DNA of 64,000 bases from Pseudomonas sp. W4I3 (lineage in GTDB: Bacteria; Pseudomonadota; Gammaproteobacteria; Pseudomonadales; Pseudomonadaceae): assembly GCF_030816195.1 (NCBI RefSeq), contig NZ_JAUSXS010000001.1, positions 2,317,501 through 2,381,500 on the forward strand. Reading direction: 5' to 3'. Made by a program: the position numbers and the translations under genes. The notes beneath the pieces were generated by a model. The model was not told the origin of the DNA, did not search any database, and saw only the letters and a list, made by a program, of their open reading frames with translations. Every line of letters starts with the position of its first letter. Position 1 is the first letter of the stretch. Positions 17,897 through 26,177 of the stretch are shown here, one piece after another.

Positions 17897-18730
17897 TTAG
17901 AACGTCACTTCCATATTCACCGTCGGCGTTGATGTGCGGCTACCGCGGCCACCGTCCACGCCGAACTTGTTATGCCAGTACTCGTAACCCACGCCGAGGT
18001 ACAGGTTCGGCTTGACGCTCTTGCCCGGCCGCACCGCCACCATCAGTGCGGTGCGCATCAGGGCTTCCGGCGCGGTATCGCGGCCGTGATAGTCCTCGCC
18101 TTTGTCCCCCACGTAATTGATGAAACCCTGGAATTTCGCCGCGTGGTTGGCGATCTCGAATGGGCGCATCCACGTCAGGTTGAGCATGTAGGTGTCGTCG
18201 AAGGTGTGGTTCGATTCTTTCGCGCCGGGAATGCCTGTGTGGTTCTTTTCCTTGTAGTACATCAGGCTCAGGTCCAGCACACCGACGGTGTTGAACTTCA
18301 AGGTGGGGCCGATCACCAGCGCATGTTTTTTGGCGGAAGCGAAGTTGTTGTTGCGGTTGGCATCGAAGCCCAGCGTCAGCGCGTAGTCCTTGATCAGCCC
18401 GCTACCCAGCGGCGTGTCGAATACCCGTGAGGCATACAGTTGGTGCCGGTACACCGCGTACACCTCGCTGCCACCGTGGTCGGTGCCCTTGCGCGGGTCC
18501 TTGCTGTCGGACAGGAACACATCCAGGTTGAGAAAGTTGCTGCCGTACTGGTAACCGCTGGCGTGGGTGAAGCTGTAGATGCGCTTGCTGAAGTCGTCGG
18601 GGTTGTTCGGGTTGGTGAAGTGCTGGCCGTAGCGAAACCCTATGCTGTTGTTCATCCATTCCACTGCGACTGCCTCCCCGCCGCCGAGGAGGGTCAATGC
18701 GACGGTGGCGCCCTGCAATGCCTTTTTCAT
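17897..18730 (-). CDS. outer membrane nucleoside-channel protein (Tsx/OmpK family)
   Basis: A 277-residue outer membrane beta-barrel. Residues 1-22 (MKKALQGATVALTLLGGGEA) form a signal peptide; the mature part begins near VEWMNNSIGFRYGQHFTNP and ends with Phe (NMEVTF), as barrel proteins do. Tsx and OmpK channels admit nucleosides; this copy lies divergent from a purine permease, which fits that role. ATG 18730 is preferred over one 30 bases upstream because AAGGA lies 9 bases before it and the signal peptide starts there. Confidence 0.8.
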   Translation of the reverse strand: MKKALQGATVALTLLGGGEAVAVEWMNNSIGFRYGQHFTNPNNPDDFSKRIYSFTHASGYQYGSNFLNLDVFLSDSKDPRKGTDHGGSEVYAVYRHQLYASRVFDTPLGSGLIKDYALTLGFDANRNNNFASAKKHALVIGPTLKFNTVGVLDLSLMYYKEKNHTGIPGAKESNHTFDDTYMLNLTWMRPFEIANHAAKFQGFINYVGDKGEDYHGRDTAPEALMRTALMVAVRPGKSVKPNLYLGVGYEYWHNKFGVDGGRGSRTSTPTVNMEVTF

Positions 18731-18811
18731 TCTGTTGGGTCCTTTGGCGTTCTGGCTCATAGCGGCCGGATTGTTTTTGTAACGCCGCGGCAGGGTATCT
18801 TGTTCGATTGA

Positions 18812-18821
18812 TTGTATACAA
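18812..18821. promoter_or_regulatory. TTGTATACAA palindrome, candidate GntR-type operator
   Basis: A perfect 10-bp palindrome lies in the 157-base divergent region between the channel gene and the NCS2 permease. Two related half-sites (CATACAG at 18831 and 18850) follow. GntR-family purine-catabolism regulators bind sites of this look. The site is direct; the regulator is inference. Confidence 0.5.
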
Positions 18822-18887
18822 CTCTATGGACATACAGTCTCAACATTGCATACAGTGAGCGCACAACAAAAACAGAGACCCCTCACC

Positions 18888-20390
18888 ATGACTATCCCGA
18901 AGGCGTCACCGCAGCGGCCCGAAGATGAAAATCTCGGCGTCGCCGCCAACATGGCTTACGGCCTGCAGCATGTGCTCACCATGTACGGCGGCATCGTTGC
19001 CGTACCGTTGATCGTCGGCCAAGCGGCCGGGTTGTCGCCAGCGGATATCGGCCTGCTGATCGCCGCATCGTTGTTTGCCGGCGGCCTGGCCACGTTGTTG
19101 CAAACTCTGGGTTTGCCGTTCTTCGGTTGTCAGTTGCCGCTGGTACAAGGTGTGTCATTTGCCGGTGTGGCGACGATGGTGGCGATCGTTGGCAGCGACG
19201 GGGCAGGGGGCGTGCCGGCGATTCTCGGCGCGGTGATGGCCGCCTCGTTCATTGGTTTATTGATTACCCCGGTGTTCTCGCGCATCACCAAATTCTTCCC
19301 GCCGTTGGTGACAGGCATCGTGATTACCACCATTGGCCTGACCCTGATGCCCGTGGCGGCGCGCTGGGCCATGGGCGGCAACAGTCGCGCGGCGGATTTC
19401 GGCAGCATGCCAAATATCGGCCTGGCGGCGCTGACGTTGGTGCTGGTGCTGCTGCTGAGCAAAATCGGCAGTGCAGCCATTTCGCGCTTGTCGATCTTGC
19501 TCGCGATGGTGATCGGCACGGTGATCGCGGTGTTCCTGGGCATGGCCGACTTCTCTGCCGTCACCCAGGGGGCCATGTTCGGTTTTCCCACGCCTTTCCA
19601 TTTCGGCATGCCGACCTTTCACGTGGCGGCGATCATTTCCATGTGCATCGTGGTGATGGTCACGCTGGTGGAAACCTCGGCGGACATCCTGGCGGTGGGC
19701 GAGATCATCGACACCAAAGTCGACTCCAAACGCCTCGGCAATGGCCTGCGCGCTGACATGCTGTCGAGTATGTTTGCGCCGATCTTTGGCTCATTCACGC
19801 AAAGTGCCTTCGCCCAGAACGTCGGCCTGGTGGCGGTTACCGGCGTGAAGAGCCGGTTTGTGGTGGCAACCGGCGGAGTGTTCCTGGTGGTGCTTGGCCT
19901 GCTGCCGTTCATGGGTCGGGTGATTGCCGCAGTGCCCACGTCGGTGCTTGGCGGTGCTGGCATTGTGCTGTTCGGCACGGTGGCGGCCAGCGGTATTCGC
20001 ACGCTGTCCAAGGTGGATTACCGCAACAACATGAACCTGATCATCGTGGCCACGAGCATCGGCTTCGGCATGATTCCCATCGCCGCACCCAGCTTCTACG
20101 ACCAGTTTCCCAGCTGGTTCGCGACCATTTTCCATTCGGGTATCAGCTCGTCGGCGATCATGGCGATCTTGCTGAACCTGACGTTCAACCATTTCACCGC
20201 CGGTAACTCGGACCAGCAGTCAGTGTTCGTGGCGGGCACCGAGCGCAGTTTGTGCTTCCGTGACGTGGCGGCGCTGCGCGATGGCGATTACTACCGAGGC
20301 GGGAAGTTGTTCGATGCCGAGGGCAAGGAGATTCCGCTGGTGGCGGATACCGTTAAGAAAGCCGCAAAGCCCGAGACCACTGAGGTTTGA
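18888..20390 (+). CDS. NCS2 family xanthine/uric acid permease
   Basis: A 500-residue inner-membrane nucleobase:cation symporter. The early YGLQHVLTMYGG motif contains the conserved His. The family signature is QNVGLVAVTGVKSR near residue 310, with Asn after Gln as in xanthine and urate transporters rather than the Glu of uracil permeases, and ETSADILAVGE lies near residue 265. Fourteen helices are expected. ATG 18888 is chosen because the family begins about here and a weak AGAG site precedes it; an in-frame start 42 bases upstream is less likely. Its divergent partner encodes a nucleoside channel, suggesting purine scavenging. Confidence 0.9.
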   Translation: MTIPKASPQRPEDENLGVAANMAYGLQHVLTMYGGIVAVPLIVGQAAGLSPADIGLLIAASLFAGGLATLLQTLGLPFFGCQLPLVQGVSFAGVATMVAIVGSDGAGGVPAILGAVMAASFIGLLITPVFSRITKFFPPLVTGIVITTIGLTLMPVAARWAMGGNSRAADFGSMPNIGLAALTLVLVLLLSKIGSAAISRLSILLAMVIGTVIAVFLGMADFSAVTQGAMFGFPTPFHFGMPTFHVAAIISMCIVVMVTLVETSADILAVGEIIDTKVDSKRLGNGLRADMLSSMFAPIFGSFTQSAFAQNVGLVAVTGVKSRFVVATGGVFLVVLGLLPFMGRVIAAVPTSVLGGAGIVLFGTVAASGIRTLSKVDYRNNMNLIIVATSIGFGMIPIAAPSFYDQFPSWFATIFHSGISSSAIMAILLNLTFNHFTAGNSDQQSVFVAGTERSLCFRDVAALRDGDYYRGGKLFDAEGKEIPLVADTVKKAAKPETTEV

Positions 20391-20392
20391 AT

Positions 20393-20549
20393 GTGGGAGG
20401 AAGTAAGGCCTGATGCCAGTCTGTAGGAGCGAGCTTGCTCGCGAAAAACGTCAACGGTAACGCGTGCTTTCTAAATGAACGCAGTGCCTGTGAGTTTTTC
20501 GCGAGCAAGCTCGCTCCTACAAAAAGCCCTAAGGCAAGCCCCCTCCCAG
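20393..20549. repeat. REPIN nested in another REP pair
   Basis: A complete GTAGGAGCGAGC-family REPIN (20423-20520) sits between a left arm GTGGGAGG (20393) and a right arm GCAAGCCCCCTCCCA (about 20534-20548) of the other family. The outer left arm is degenerate. This looks like insertion of one element into another, between the convergent permease and peptidase genes. Confidence 0.75.
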
Positions 20550-20557
20550 ATTGGAGT

Positions 20558-21490
20558 TCAGCCAGCTCTGAGGGCTGTGTGCTGCATTGAACACACCTCA
20601 TCCAGAAACTTCACCACGGTCCCCATGCACGCCTGGCGTTCTTCCACATGGGGCATGTGGCTGGAGTCTTCAAACAGCGCCCAGCGCACATCCGCGATTT
20701 CATCCAGGAACGGCTTGACCACCAGCGGCGTGGCTTCGTCATGACGACCGGAGATCACCAGGGTCGGCACCTGGATGGCCGACAGGCGACCCATCACGTT
20801 CCAATCCTTCAAGCTGCCGATCACATGGAACTCAGTCGGGCCGCTCATGGCGTGGTACACGGTCGGGTCGGCGTCGACCTGGGCAAAGGTGCGCGCCACT
20901 TCTTCCGGCCACGGGTTGACCCGGCATACGTGCTGATCGTAGAAAATCCGCGAGGCGGCCTGGTATTCCGGATCCTGGTAGTTGCCGGTGGCTTCATGCT
21001 TGAGCAACGTTTCATGCACGCCTTCTGGCAACAACTGGCGCAGCCGATTGGCCTCGCTGACCCAGGTGCGCATGCACGTTGGTGAATTGGCCGGGATAAA
21101 GGCGCGCAGGCCCTTGGGCTGCAAGATGGCATGCTCGCTGCCGAGCATGCCGCCCCAGGATTGCCCGAGGATCGCGTAGTTGTCGCTGATTTGCAGGTGG
21201 TCGAGCAGGTTGTTCAATTCGTCGAGGAACAGGCCGATGGTCCAGAACGAAGAAGGTTTTTCTGGCAAGTGCGTAGAGCGACCGTTGCCCAACTGGTCGT
21301 AATGAATGACCGCATGGCCGCTGGCGGCCACATCCTTGAATGCGTCGACGTAATCGTGGGTGCAGCCAGGGCCGCCATGGAGGATCACCAGCGGTGTGCG
21401 GCCCGTGCTCAGGTCGCCCGTGATGCGGTACCAGGTCTGATAGGCGCCGAAGGGCGCGTAGCCTTCGCGGACTTTGTCGATGAATTCCAT
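20558..21490 (-). CDS. proline iminopeptidase-family hydrolase (PipA-like)
   Basis: A 310-residue alpha/beta hydrolase of the S33 peptidase group, which removes N-terminal proline from peptides or cleaves proline amides. The oxyanion segment is [10 protein letters not shown] near residue 38. The nucleophile elbow is GQSWGG near residue 108, the Asp lies in [10 protein letters not shown] and the His in SSHMPHVEE near the end. ATG 21490 fits the family start and has AGGGT before it. It lies downstream of a LuxR solo, with a lux-box-like site 62 bases before its start, the arrangement of pipA beside pipR in plant-associated pseudomonads. A second, related peptidase lies on the other side. Confidence 0.85.
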   Translation of the reverse strand: MEFIDKVREGYAPFGAYQTWYRITGDLSTGRTPLVILHGGPGCTHDYVDAFKDVAASGHAVIHYDQLGNGRSTHLPEKPSSFWTIGLFLDELNNLLDHLQISDNYAILGQSWGGMLGSEHAILQPKGLRAFIPANSPTCMRTWVSEANRLRQLLPEGVHETLLKHEATGNYQDPEYQAASRIFYDQHVCRVNPWPEEVARTFAQVDADPTVYHAMSGPTEFHVIGSLKDWNVMGRLSAIQVPTLVISGRHDEATPLVVKPFLDEIADVRWALFEDSSHMPHVEERQACMGTVVKFLDEVCSMQHTALRAG

Positions 21491-21551
21491 TTCGTACCCT
21501 GCGTTGAAAAAAAGGATCAGGGCTACGATAGTCTGCACGCAACGTTTAGGT

Positions 21552-21571
21552 AACTAGCAAAACAGCTAGGT
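21552..21571 (-). promoter_or_regulatory. lux-box-like 20-bp dyad upstream of the pip gene
   Basis: AACTA, ten bases, TAGGT, with a perfect inner dyad CTAGC-6-GCTAG. It has the length and spacing of a lux box and lies between the LuxR stop (21584) and the peptidase start (21490). A matching element lies at 22429. It is the probable binding site of the LuxR solo. Confidence 0.65.
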
Positions 21572-21583
21572 TTTGCTGAAGGA

Positions 21584-22369
21584 TCAATCGTCCAGTAACC
21601 GGTAGTGCGTGGCCCGTACCACCGCCTGCACGCGGTTTTTTGCACTCAATTTGTGCATGGCGGAGGCCAGGTGCAGGGTGACCACCGCCAGCGAACGGCT
21701 CAATTGCGTGGCGATCTCGGCCGCAGTCAGGCCGTCGGCGGCCCATTTCAGGCACTCGCGTTCGCGTTTGGTCAGATGAATATGCGGGTAGGTGCGCAAC
21801 GCTTTGTTGAACAAGGGATAAGCCGCCTCCTGCAATGCATGGCTGATCACGCTGAAGTCCGACAACGTCTGCTGCGCATCCTTTAATACCGTGCTCGCCT
21901 TGCCGGTGCGCAGGCCGGTCAACGAGGCGAAGCCGCCGCGGGGCAGGTGGATCGGTACGCTGACACCGCAGGTCAGCTGCTGTTCGTGCAGGTAGGAAGA
22001 AACGGGGGCATGGCAGGGATCGATAATCTTCTGCAGCGCCGTCTCGGCCTTGGCCTCGTAAGACCAGACGAAGGGCGACACGCTGCTCAGGGCCAGGTGT
22101 TGCACCGGGTCGATCTGGTAAAACCCTTCGCTGCACCACAAGGCGTGCCAGTCGGTCGGCGTGTTGCGCAGTTGCAGCACCGAGGGCGTGATCAGCGCAC
22201 CATTAAGGTCGATGGGCACCGGCGTGTAGTCGTACACCAGCGCATCGAAGCCCAGCTGCTGGGCGAGGATAAACGTATTGTCCATCTGCTCGTCCAGGCT
22301 CCTGCCCGGCATCAGACGATTATTGAAGGCAGTTAGCTTGGCCAGCATCCGTTCTGCTCCCGAATTCAT
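21584..22369 (-). CDS. pipR: PipR/OryR-type LuxR solo regulator
   Basis: A 261-residue transcription factor with an N-terminal autoinducer-binding domain (about residues 10-160) and a C-terminal LuxR helix-turn-helix (LTKRERECLKWAADGLTAAE, then SRSLAVVTLHLASAMHKL, near 198-245). Counting from the conserved Asp-Pro pair (87-88; TraR 70-71), Trp74 matches TraR Trp57, Trp78 replaces TraR Tyr61 and Trp102 matches Trp85. Replacement of Tyr61 by Trp is typical of solos that answer plant compounds instead of acyl-homoserine lactones. No luxI is in the window. ATG 22369 is preferred over a GTG 33 bases upstream. The flanking peptidases and peptide transporter fit pipR. Confidence 0.82.
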   Translation of the reverse strand: MNSGAERMLAKLTAFNNRLMPGRSLDEQMDNTFILAQQLGFDALVYDYTPVPIDLNGALITPSVLQLRNTPTDWHALWCSEGFYQIDPVQHLALSSVSPFVWSYEAKAETALQKIIDPCHAPVSSYLHEQQLTCGVSVPIHLPRGGFASLTGLRTGKASTVLKDAQQTLSDFSVISHALQEAAYPLFNKALRTYPHIHLTKRERECLKWAADGLTAAEIATQLSRSLAVVTLHLASAMHKLSAKNRVQAVVRATHYRLLDD

Positions 22370-22428
22370 TTGAATCTCGACTTGCTGCAAGTAGAATGCC
22401 ACGCCCCGGCGAAGGACTGCCAGGCCAA

Positions 22429-22448
22429 ACCTATAAGAAACGCTAGGT
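22429..22448 (+). promoter_or_regulatory. lux-box-like 20-bp dyad upstream of the pip-ABC operon
   Basis: ACCTA, ten bases, TAGGT: perfect 5-bp arms (6-bp if the outer A and T are counted). It lies in the 162-base divergent region between the LuxR start (22369) and the second peptidase start (22532). Same architecture as the site at 21552. Confidence 0.68.
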
Positions 22449-22531
22449 TATGGACGCGCGGCATCCTCGGTAGTGTTGACGTGATAAACGGCCACTACCT
22501 GCCAGGCCGATACAACACAAGGAATGTATGC

Positions 22532-23419
22532 ATGTGGCGTGAAATTGCCCCCGACCAGCAGTACAACGTGCAAGTCGACGGCCACAACCTCGTGGTCTAT
22601 AGCTTTGGCGAAGGCGATGAGGTGTTGCTGTGCCTCAACGGCGGCCCGGGTCTGCCGTGTGATTACTTGCGCGACGCCCATGGCTGGCTCAAAGACCATA
22701 ACCTGCGAGTGGTTGCATTCGACCAGCTTGGCACCGGCGCATCAGCCAGACCGGACGACGTTTCCCTGTGGGAAATCCGCCGTTATGTCGAAGAAGTCGA
22801 AACCGTTCGCCAAGCCCTGGACCTGGGCCGTGTGCACCTGCTCGGGCATTCCTGGGGCGGTTGGCTGGGCATCGAGTACGCCATCCATTACCCCGACCGC
22901 CTGAAAAGCCTGATCCTGGAAAACACCGTTGGCGATATTCCCCACCTGTCCCAGGAACTGGAGCGCCTGCGCGGCGCCCTCGGCAGCGAAACCGTGGCCA
23001 TGATGCAGCGTCATGAAGCCATGGGTACCCTCGACCATCCGCAGTACCAGGCCGCCATCACCTTGCTCAACTATCGCCACGTGTGCCGCCTGGATGAATG
23101 GCCGGAACCGGTCAAACGCTCCCTCGGCGACTGGAACATGGGGCCCTACCAAACCATGCAAGGCCCCAACGAATTCCTGTACGTCGGCAATCTCAAGGAC
23201 TGGAACCGCATTGCCGAAATGGCCGATTTCAGCATGCCGATGCTGATCACCACCGGCCAGCACGATGAACTCACGCCCGCCTGCGCCATGCGCATGAAGA
23301 TGGCGGCCCGGCACGCCGAATTGCACGTGTTTCCCAACAGCAGCCATATGCCGTTCTACGAAGAACCCCAGGCGTATTTCCCGGTGCTGCTGGACTTTCT
23401 CGCCCGCCACCGAGGCTGA
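22532..23419 (+). CDS. second proline iminopeptidase-family hydrolase
   Basis: A 295-residue alpha/beta hydrolase related to the one at 20558. It has LNGGPGLPCDYL near residue 33, the nucleophile elbow GHSWGGWLG near residue 106, TGQHDELTPA and the C-terminal SSHMPFYEE with the catalytic His. AAGGA lies 8 bases before ATG 22532; a longer in-frame reading upstream would cross the promoter and the lux-box-like site. It heads an operon with five peptide-transporter genes, the next starting 3 bases after its stop. Imported peptides may be trimmed by this enzyme, or it may process the signal seen by the LuxR solo. Confidence 0.85.
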   Translation: MWREIAPDQQYNVQVDGHNLVVYSFGEGDEVLLCLNGGPGLPCDYLRDAHGWLKDHNLRVVAFDQLGTGASARPDDVSLWEIRRYVEEVETVRQALDLGRVHLLGHSWGGWLGIEYAIHYPDRLKSLILENTVGDIPHLSQELERLRGALGSETVAMMQRHEAMGTLDHPQYQAAITLLNYRHVCRLDEWPEPVKRSLGDWNMGPYQTMQGPNEFLYVGNLKDWNRIAEMADFSMPMLITTGQHDELTPACAMRMKMAARHAELHVFPNSSHMPFYEEPQAYFPVLLDFLARHRG

Positions 23420-23422
23420 CGG

Positions 23423-24370
23423 ATGAACCTGGCGCGCTACCGTTTTGTGCTGTCCCGGCCCCTGCAATTGTTACCGGTGCTGCTGGGCATCAGTTTGATC
23501 ACCTTCGTGCTGGTGCGCTCGATACCGGGCGATCCGGCGCGTGCGCTGCTGGGCTCGCGCAGCACGCCGGACGCGTTGCTGAAAATCCGCGCCCAGTACG
23601 GCCTCGATGAGCCGTTGTGGCTGCAGTACTTCTACTTCCTGAAGAACCTGCTCAAGGGCGACCTCGGCCAATCGCTGCTGTACAAGGTCGACGCCCTCAA
23701 GCTGATCGCCACCCGCGTCGAGCCGACCCTGGTGCTGGTGTTGGGCAGCGTGGTGCTGGCGCTGCTGATCGCGGTGCCGCTGGCGACCCTGGCGGCGCGC
23801 AATAAAGGCGGCTGGACAGACAACCTGATCCGGGTGTTCACCACGGTCGGCCTGGGCATGCCGGCGTTCTGGCTGGGCCTGATGCTGATTTTGTTGCTGA
23901 GCGTGCAATGGGGCCTGTTTCCGGTGTCTGGCTATGGTCGCACCTGGCTGGACAAGGCTCACCACATGGTGCTGCCGTGCCTGACCATTGCGCTGGCGCT
24001 GTCGGCGGTGCTGGTGCGTAACCTGCGCGCCAGCATGCTGGTGGAACTGCAGGCAGACCATGTCACCGCGGCACGGGCGCGGGGGCTGTCTGAAACCGCC
24101 GTGTTCCGCCGTCATGTGCTGCCCAACTCGCTGGTGCCGGCGGTCAACCTGCTGGCCGTCAATATCGGCTGGCTGATCAGCGGCACGGTGGTCATCGAAA
24201 GCCTGTTCGCTATTCCCGGCATCGGCCAGTTGCTGGTGCGCGGCATTTTTACCCGCGACTACATGGTGGTGCAGGGCGTGGCGATGGTGCTGGCCTGCGC
24301 GACGGTGGTGGTCAACTTCGTCGCCGACGTAGCGACGGTGGCCCTCGACCCACGGGTGAAGATGCAATGA
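23423..24370 (+). CDS. peptide ABC transporter permease (DppB-like)
   Basis: A 315-residue inner-membrane permease. The N-terminus has LLGISLITFVLVRSIPGDPA, typical of DppB/OppB proteins, and the cytoplasmic EAA-type loop reads ARARGLSETAVFRRHVLPN near residue 213, where it contacts the ATPases. Six helices are expected. It starts 3 bases after the peptidase stop and its own stop overlaps the next start by 4 bases, so it is part of one operon. Confidence 0.92.
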   Translation: MNLARYRFVLSRPLQLLPVLLGISLITFVLVRSIPGDPARALLGSRSTPDALLKIRAQYGLDEPLWLQYFYFLKNLLKGDLGQSLLYKVDALKLIATRVEPTLVLVLGSVVLALLIAVPLATLAARNKGGWTDNLIRVFTTVGLGMPAFWLGLMLILLLSVQWGLFPVSGYGRTWLDKAHHMVLPCLTIALALSAVLVRNLRASMLVELQADHVTAARARGLSETAVFRRHVLPNSLVPAVNLLAVNIGWLISGTVVIESLFAIPGIGQLLVRGIFTRDYMVVQGVAMVLACATVVVNFVADVATVALDPRVKMQ

Positions 24371-25224
24371 ACAGTCGCCTCGTGATGAGCCCCTGGCGTC
24401 TGAACCTGCGCTTCGGGTTTCGCAATGGTCGGCTGACGGCCGCGTGGGGCCTGTTGATACTGCTCGCGTGGTTGACCCTGGCGCTGTTCGCGCCGTGGAT
24501 CGCGCCGTACGACCCGATTGCGCAGAACACCGACATGAGCCTGCTGGCCCCTGGTGCTGCACACCCGTTCGGCACGGATAACTACGGTCGCGACATTCTT
24601 TCGCGTGTGATCTGGGGCGCGCGCATCGACCTGCAACTGGCAATTGTCGGGGTGATCTTCCCGTTCATGATCGGCACCTTTGTCGGTGCGGTGTCCGGCT
24701 ATATCGGCGGGCGCTTCGACACGGTGTGCATGCGCGTGATCGATGTGGTCCTGGCGTTTCCATTTTTGGTGCTGATGCTGGCGATCATGGCCATTCTCGG
24801 GCCGGGGCTGCAGAGCTTTTACATCGCCATGGCGCTGGTGGGCTGGGTGTCGTATGCGCGGTTGATCCGCTCGCAGATCCTGGTGCTCAAGGAAAGCGAT
24901 TTTGCCCTGGCCGCCAAGAGCCTGGGGTTTGGCCATGGGCGCATTCTGTTCCGGCATTTGCTGCCCAATGCGCTGTTTGGCTCGATTGTGTTTTCCATGT
25001 CCGACGCGGTGCTGGTGCTGCTCAACGGTGCCGCCGTGAGCTACCTGGGCCTGGGCGTGCAACCGCCCACCGCCGAATGGGGAACGATGGTCGCCGAAGG
25101 CCAGGCCTTTATCACCACCGCCTGGTGGATATGCACGTTCCCAGGGTTGGCCATCGTGACGCTGGCCATGGGCTTCAGCCTGCTGGCCGACGGTGTGGCC
25201 CAAGTGTTGGGGGATCGGTCATGA
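24367..25224 (+). CDS. peptide ABC transporter permease (DppC-like)
   Basis: A 285-residue permease, partner of the preceding one. An N-terminal helix is followed by the periplasmic motif HPFGTDNYGRDILSRVIWGA near residue 60, diagnostic of DppC/OppC proteins. The EAA loop is AAKSLGFGHGRILFRHLLPN near residue 180. It overlaps both neighbours by 4 bases (ATGA junctions). Confidence 0.92.
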   Translation: MNSRLVMSPWRLNLRFGFRNGRLTAAWGLLILLAWLTLALFAPWIAPYDPIAQNTDMSLLAPGAAHPFGTDNYGRDILSRVIWGARIDLQLAIVGVIFPFMIGTFVGAVSGYIGGRFDTVCMRVIDVVLAFPFLVLMLAIMAILGPGLQSFYIAMALVGWVSYARLIRSQILVLKESDFALAAKSLGFGHGRILFRHLLPNALFGSIVFSMSDAVLVLLNGAAVSYLGLGVQPPTAEWGTMVAEGQAFITTAWWICTFPGLAIVTLAMGFSLLADGVAQVLGDRS

Positions 25225-26177
25225 GCTTGCTGCACGTGCGCAACCTCAGCGTGATCGCCGATAACGCCGGGCGCGAGCTGAGCCTGGTCGACCGCGTGTC
25301 CTTTGACCTGGCCGAAGGCGAAATCCTGGGCTTGGTCGGCGAAAGCGGTTCGGGCAAGACCATGGCCTGTCGCGGTCTGATGCGCCTGCTGCCATCGCCC
25401 AACCTGCGCGTGCAAGGCGGCGGGGTAGAACTGGCCGGCCAGGACCTGTTGCGCCTGGATGAAGCCGGCATGCGCGCCGTTCGTGGCGGGCAATTGGGCA
25501 TGATTTTCCAGAACCCCAGCAGCCACCTGGACCCCTTGATGCGTATCGGCGAGCAAATCGCCGAGGGCATCCGCCTGCATCAAGGCGCCTCGAAAAAAGA
25601 CGCGCGCCGGCAGGCCATCGACGTGCTGCGCCAAGTGGGTATTCCTGACCCGCAGACGCGAGTCGACAACTACCCCCATGAGTTTTCCGGCGGCATGCGC
25701 CAGCGCGCGATGATTGCCGTGGCGCTGGGATGCAACCCGAAGGTGCTGATCGCTGACGAACCCACCACGGCCCTGGATGTGACGGTGCAGGCGCAAATCC
25801 TGCGGCTGTTGCTCGACCTTCGCGACCGGCGTGGCCTGGCGATCATCATGATCACCCACGACCTCGGCGTAGTCGCGCAAAGCTGCGACTCCATCGCGGT
25901 GATGTATGCCGGGCGCCTGTGCGAACACGGCAGCAAATACGAACTGCTGGCCCATCCGCAGCATCCGTACACCGCCGGCCTGATCGACTGTCAGCCGGCC
26001 CATAGCAGCGGGCATGCCTTGCTGCGCACGATCCCAGGCCAGCCACCGCTGCTCGACGCATTGCCTGACGGTTGCCGCTTCAACCCCCGCTGCCCGCAGG
26101 CCGGCCCCCTGTGTAGCGAGCTGTTGCCCGAAGGCGCGCGGGTTGCCTGCCACTATCCCCTCGGAGGGCGCCCATGA
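25221..26177 (+). CDS. peptide ABC transporter ATP-binding protein (DppD-like)
   Basis: A 318-residue ATPase. Walker A is GESGSGKT near residue 39, the signature FSGGMRQRAMIA lies near residue 155, Walker B LIADEPTTALDV follows, and the H-loop is MITHDLG. The C-terminal Cys-containing oligopeptide-transporter segment (RFNPRCPQAGPLC) is present. ATG 25221 overlaps the DppC-like stop; upstream in-frame ATGs lie inside that gene and are rejected. Confidence 0.92.
   Translation: MSLLHVRNLSVIADNAGRELSLVDRVSFDLAEGEILGLVGESGSGKTMACRGLMRLLPSPNLRVQGGGVELAGQDLLRLDEAGMRAVRGGQLGMIFQNPSSHLDPLMRIGEQIAEGIRLHQGASKKDARRQAIDVLRQVGIPDPQTRVDNYPHEFSGGMRQRAMIAVALGCNPKVLIADEPTTALDVTVQAQILRLLLDLRDRRGLAIIMITHDLGVVAQSCDSIAVMYAGRLCEHGSKYELLAHPQHPYTAGLIDCQPAHSSGHALLRTIPGQPPLLDALPDGCRFNPRCPQAGPLCSELLPEGARVACHYPLGGRP

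Noticed and set aside
24726..25220. N-terminal 165-residue extension of the DppD-like ATPase
   Set aside because: The extension lies inside the DppC-like gene in another frame. The ATPase family start and the ATGA overlap place the start at 25221.
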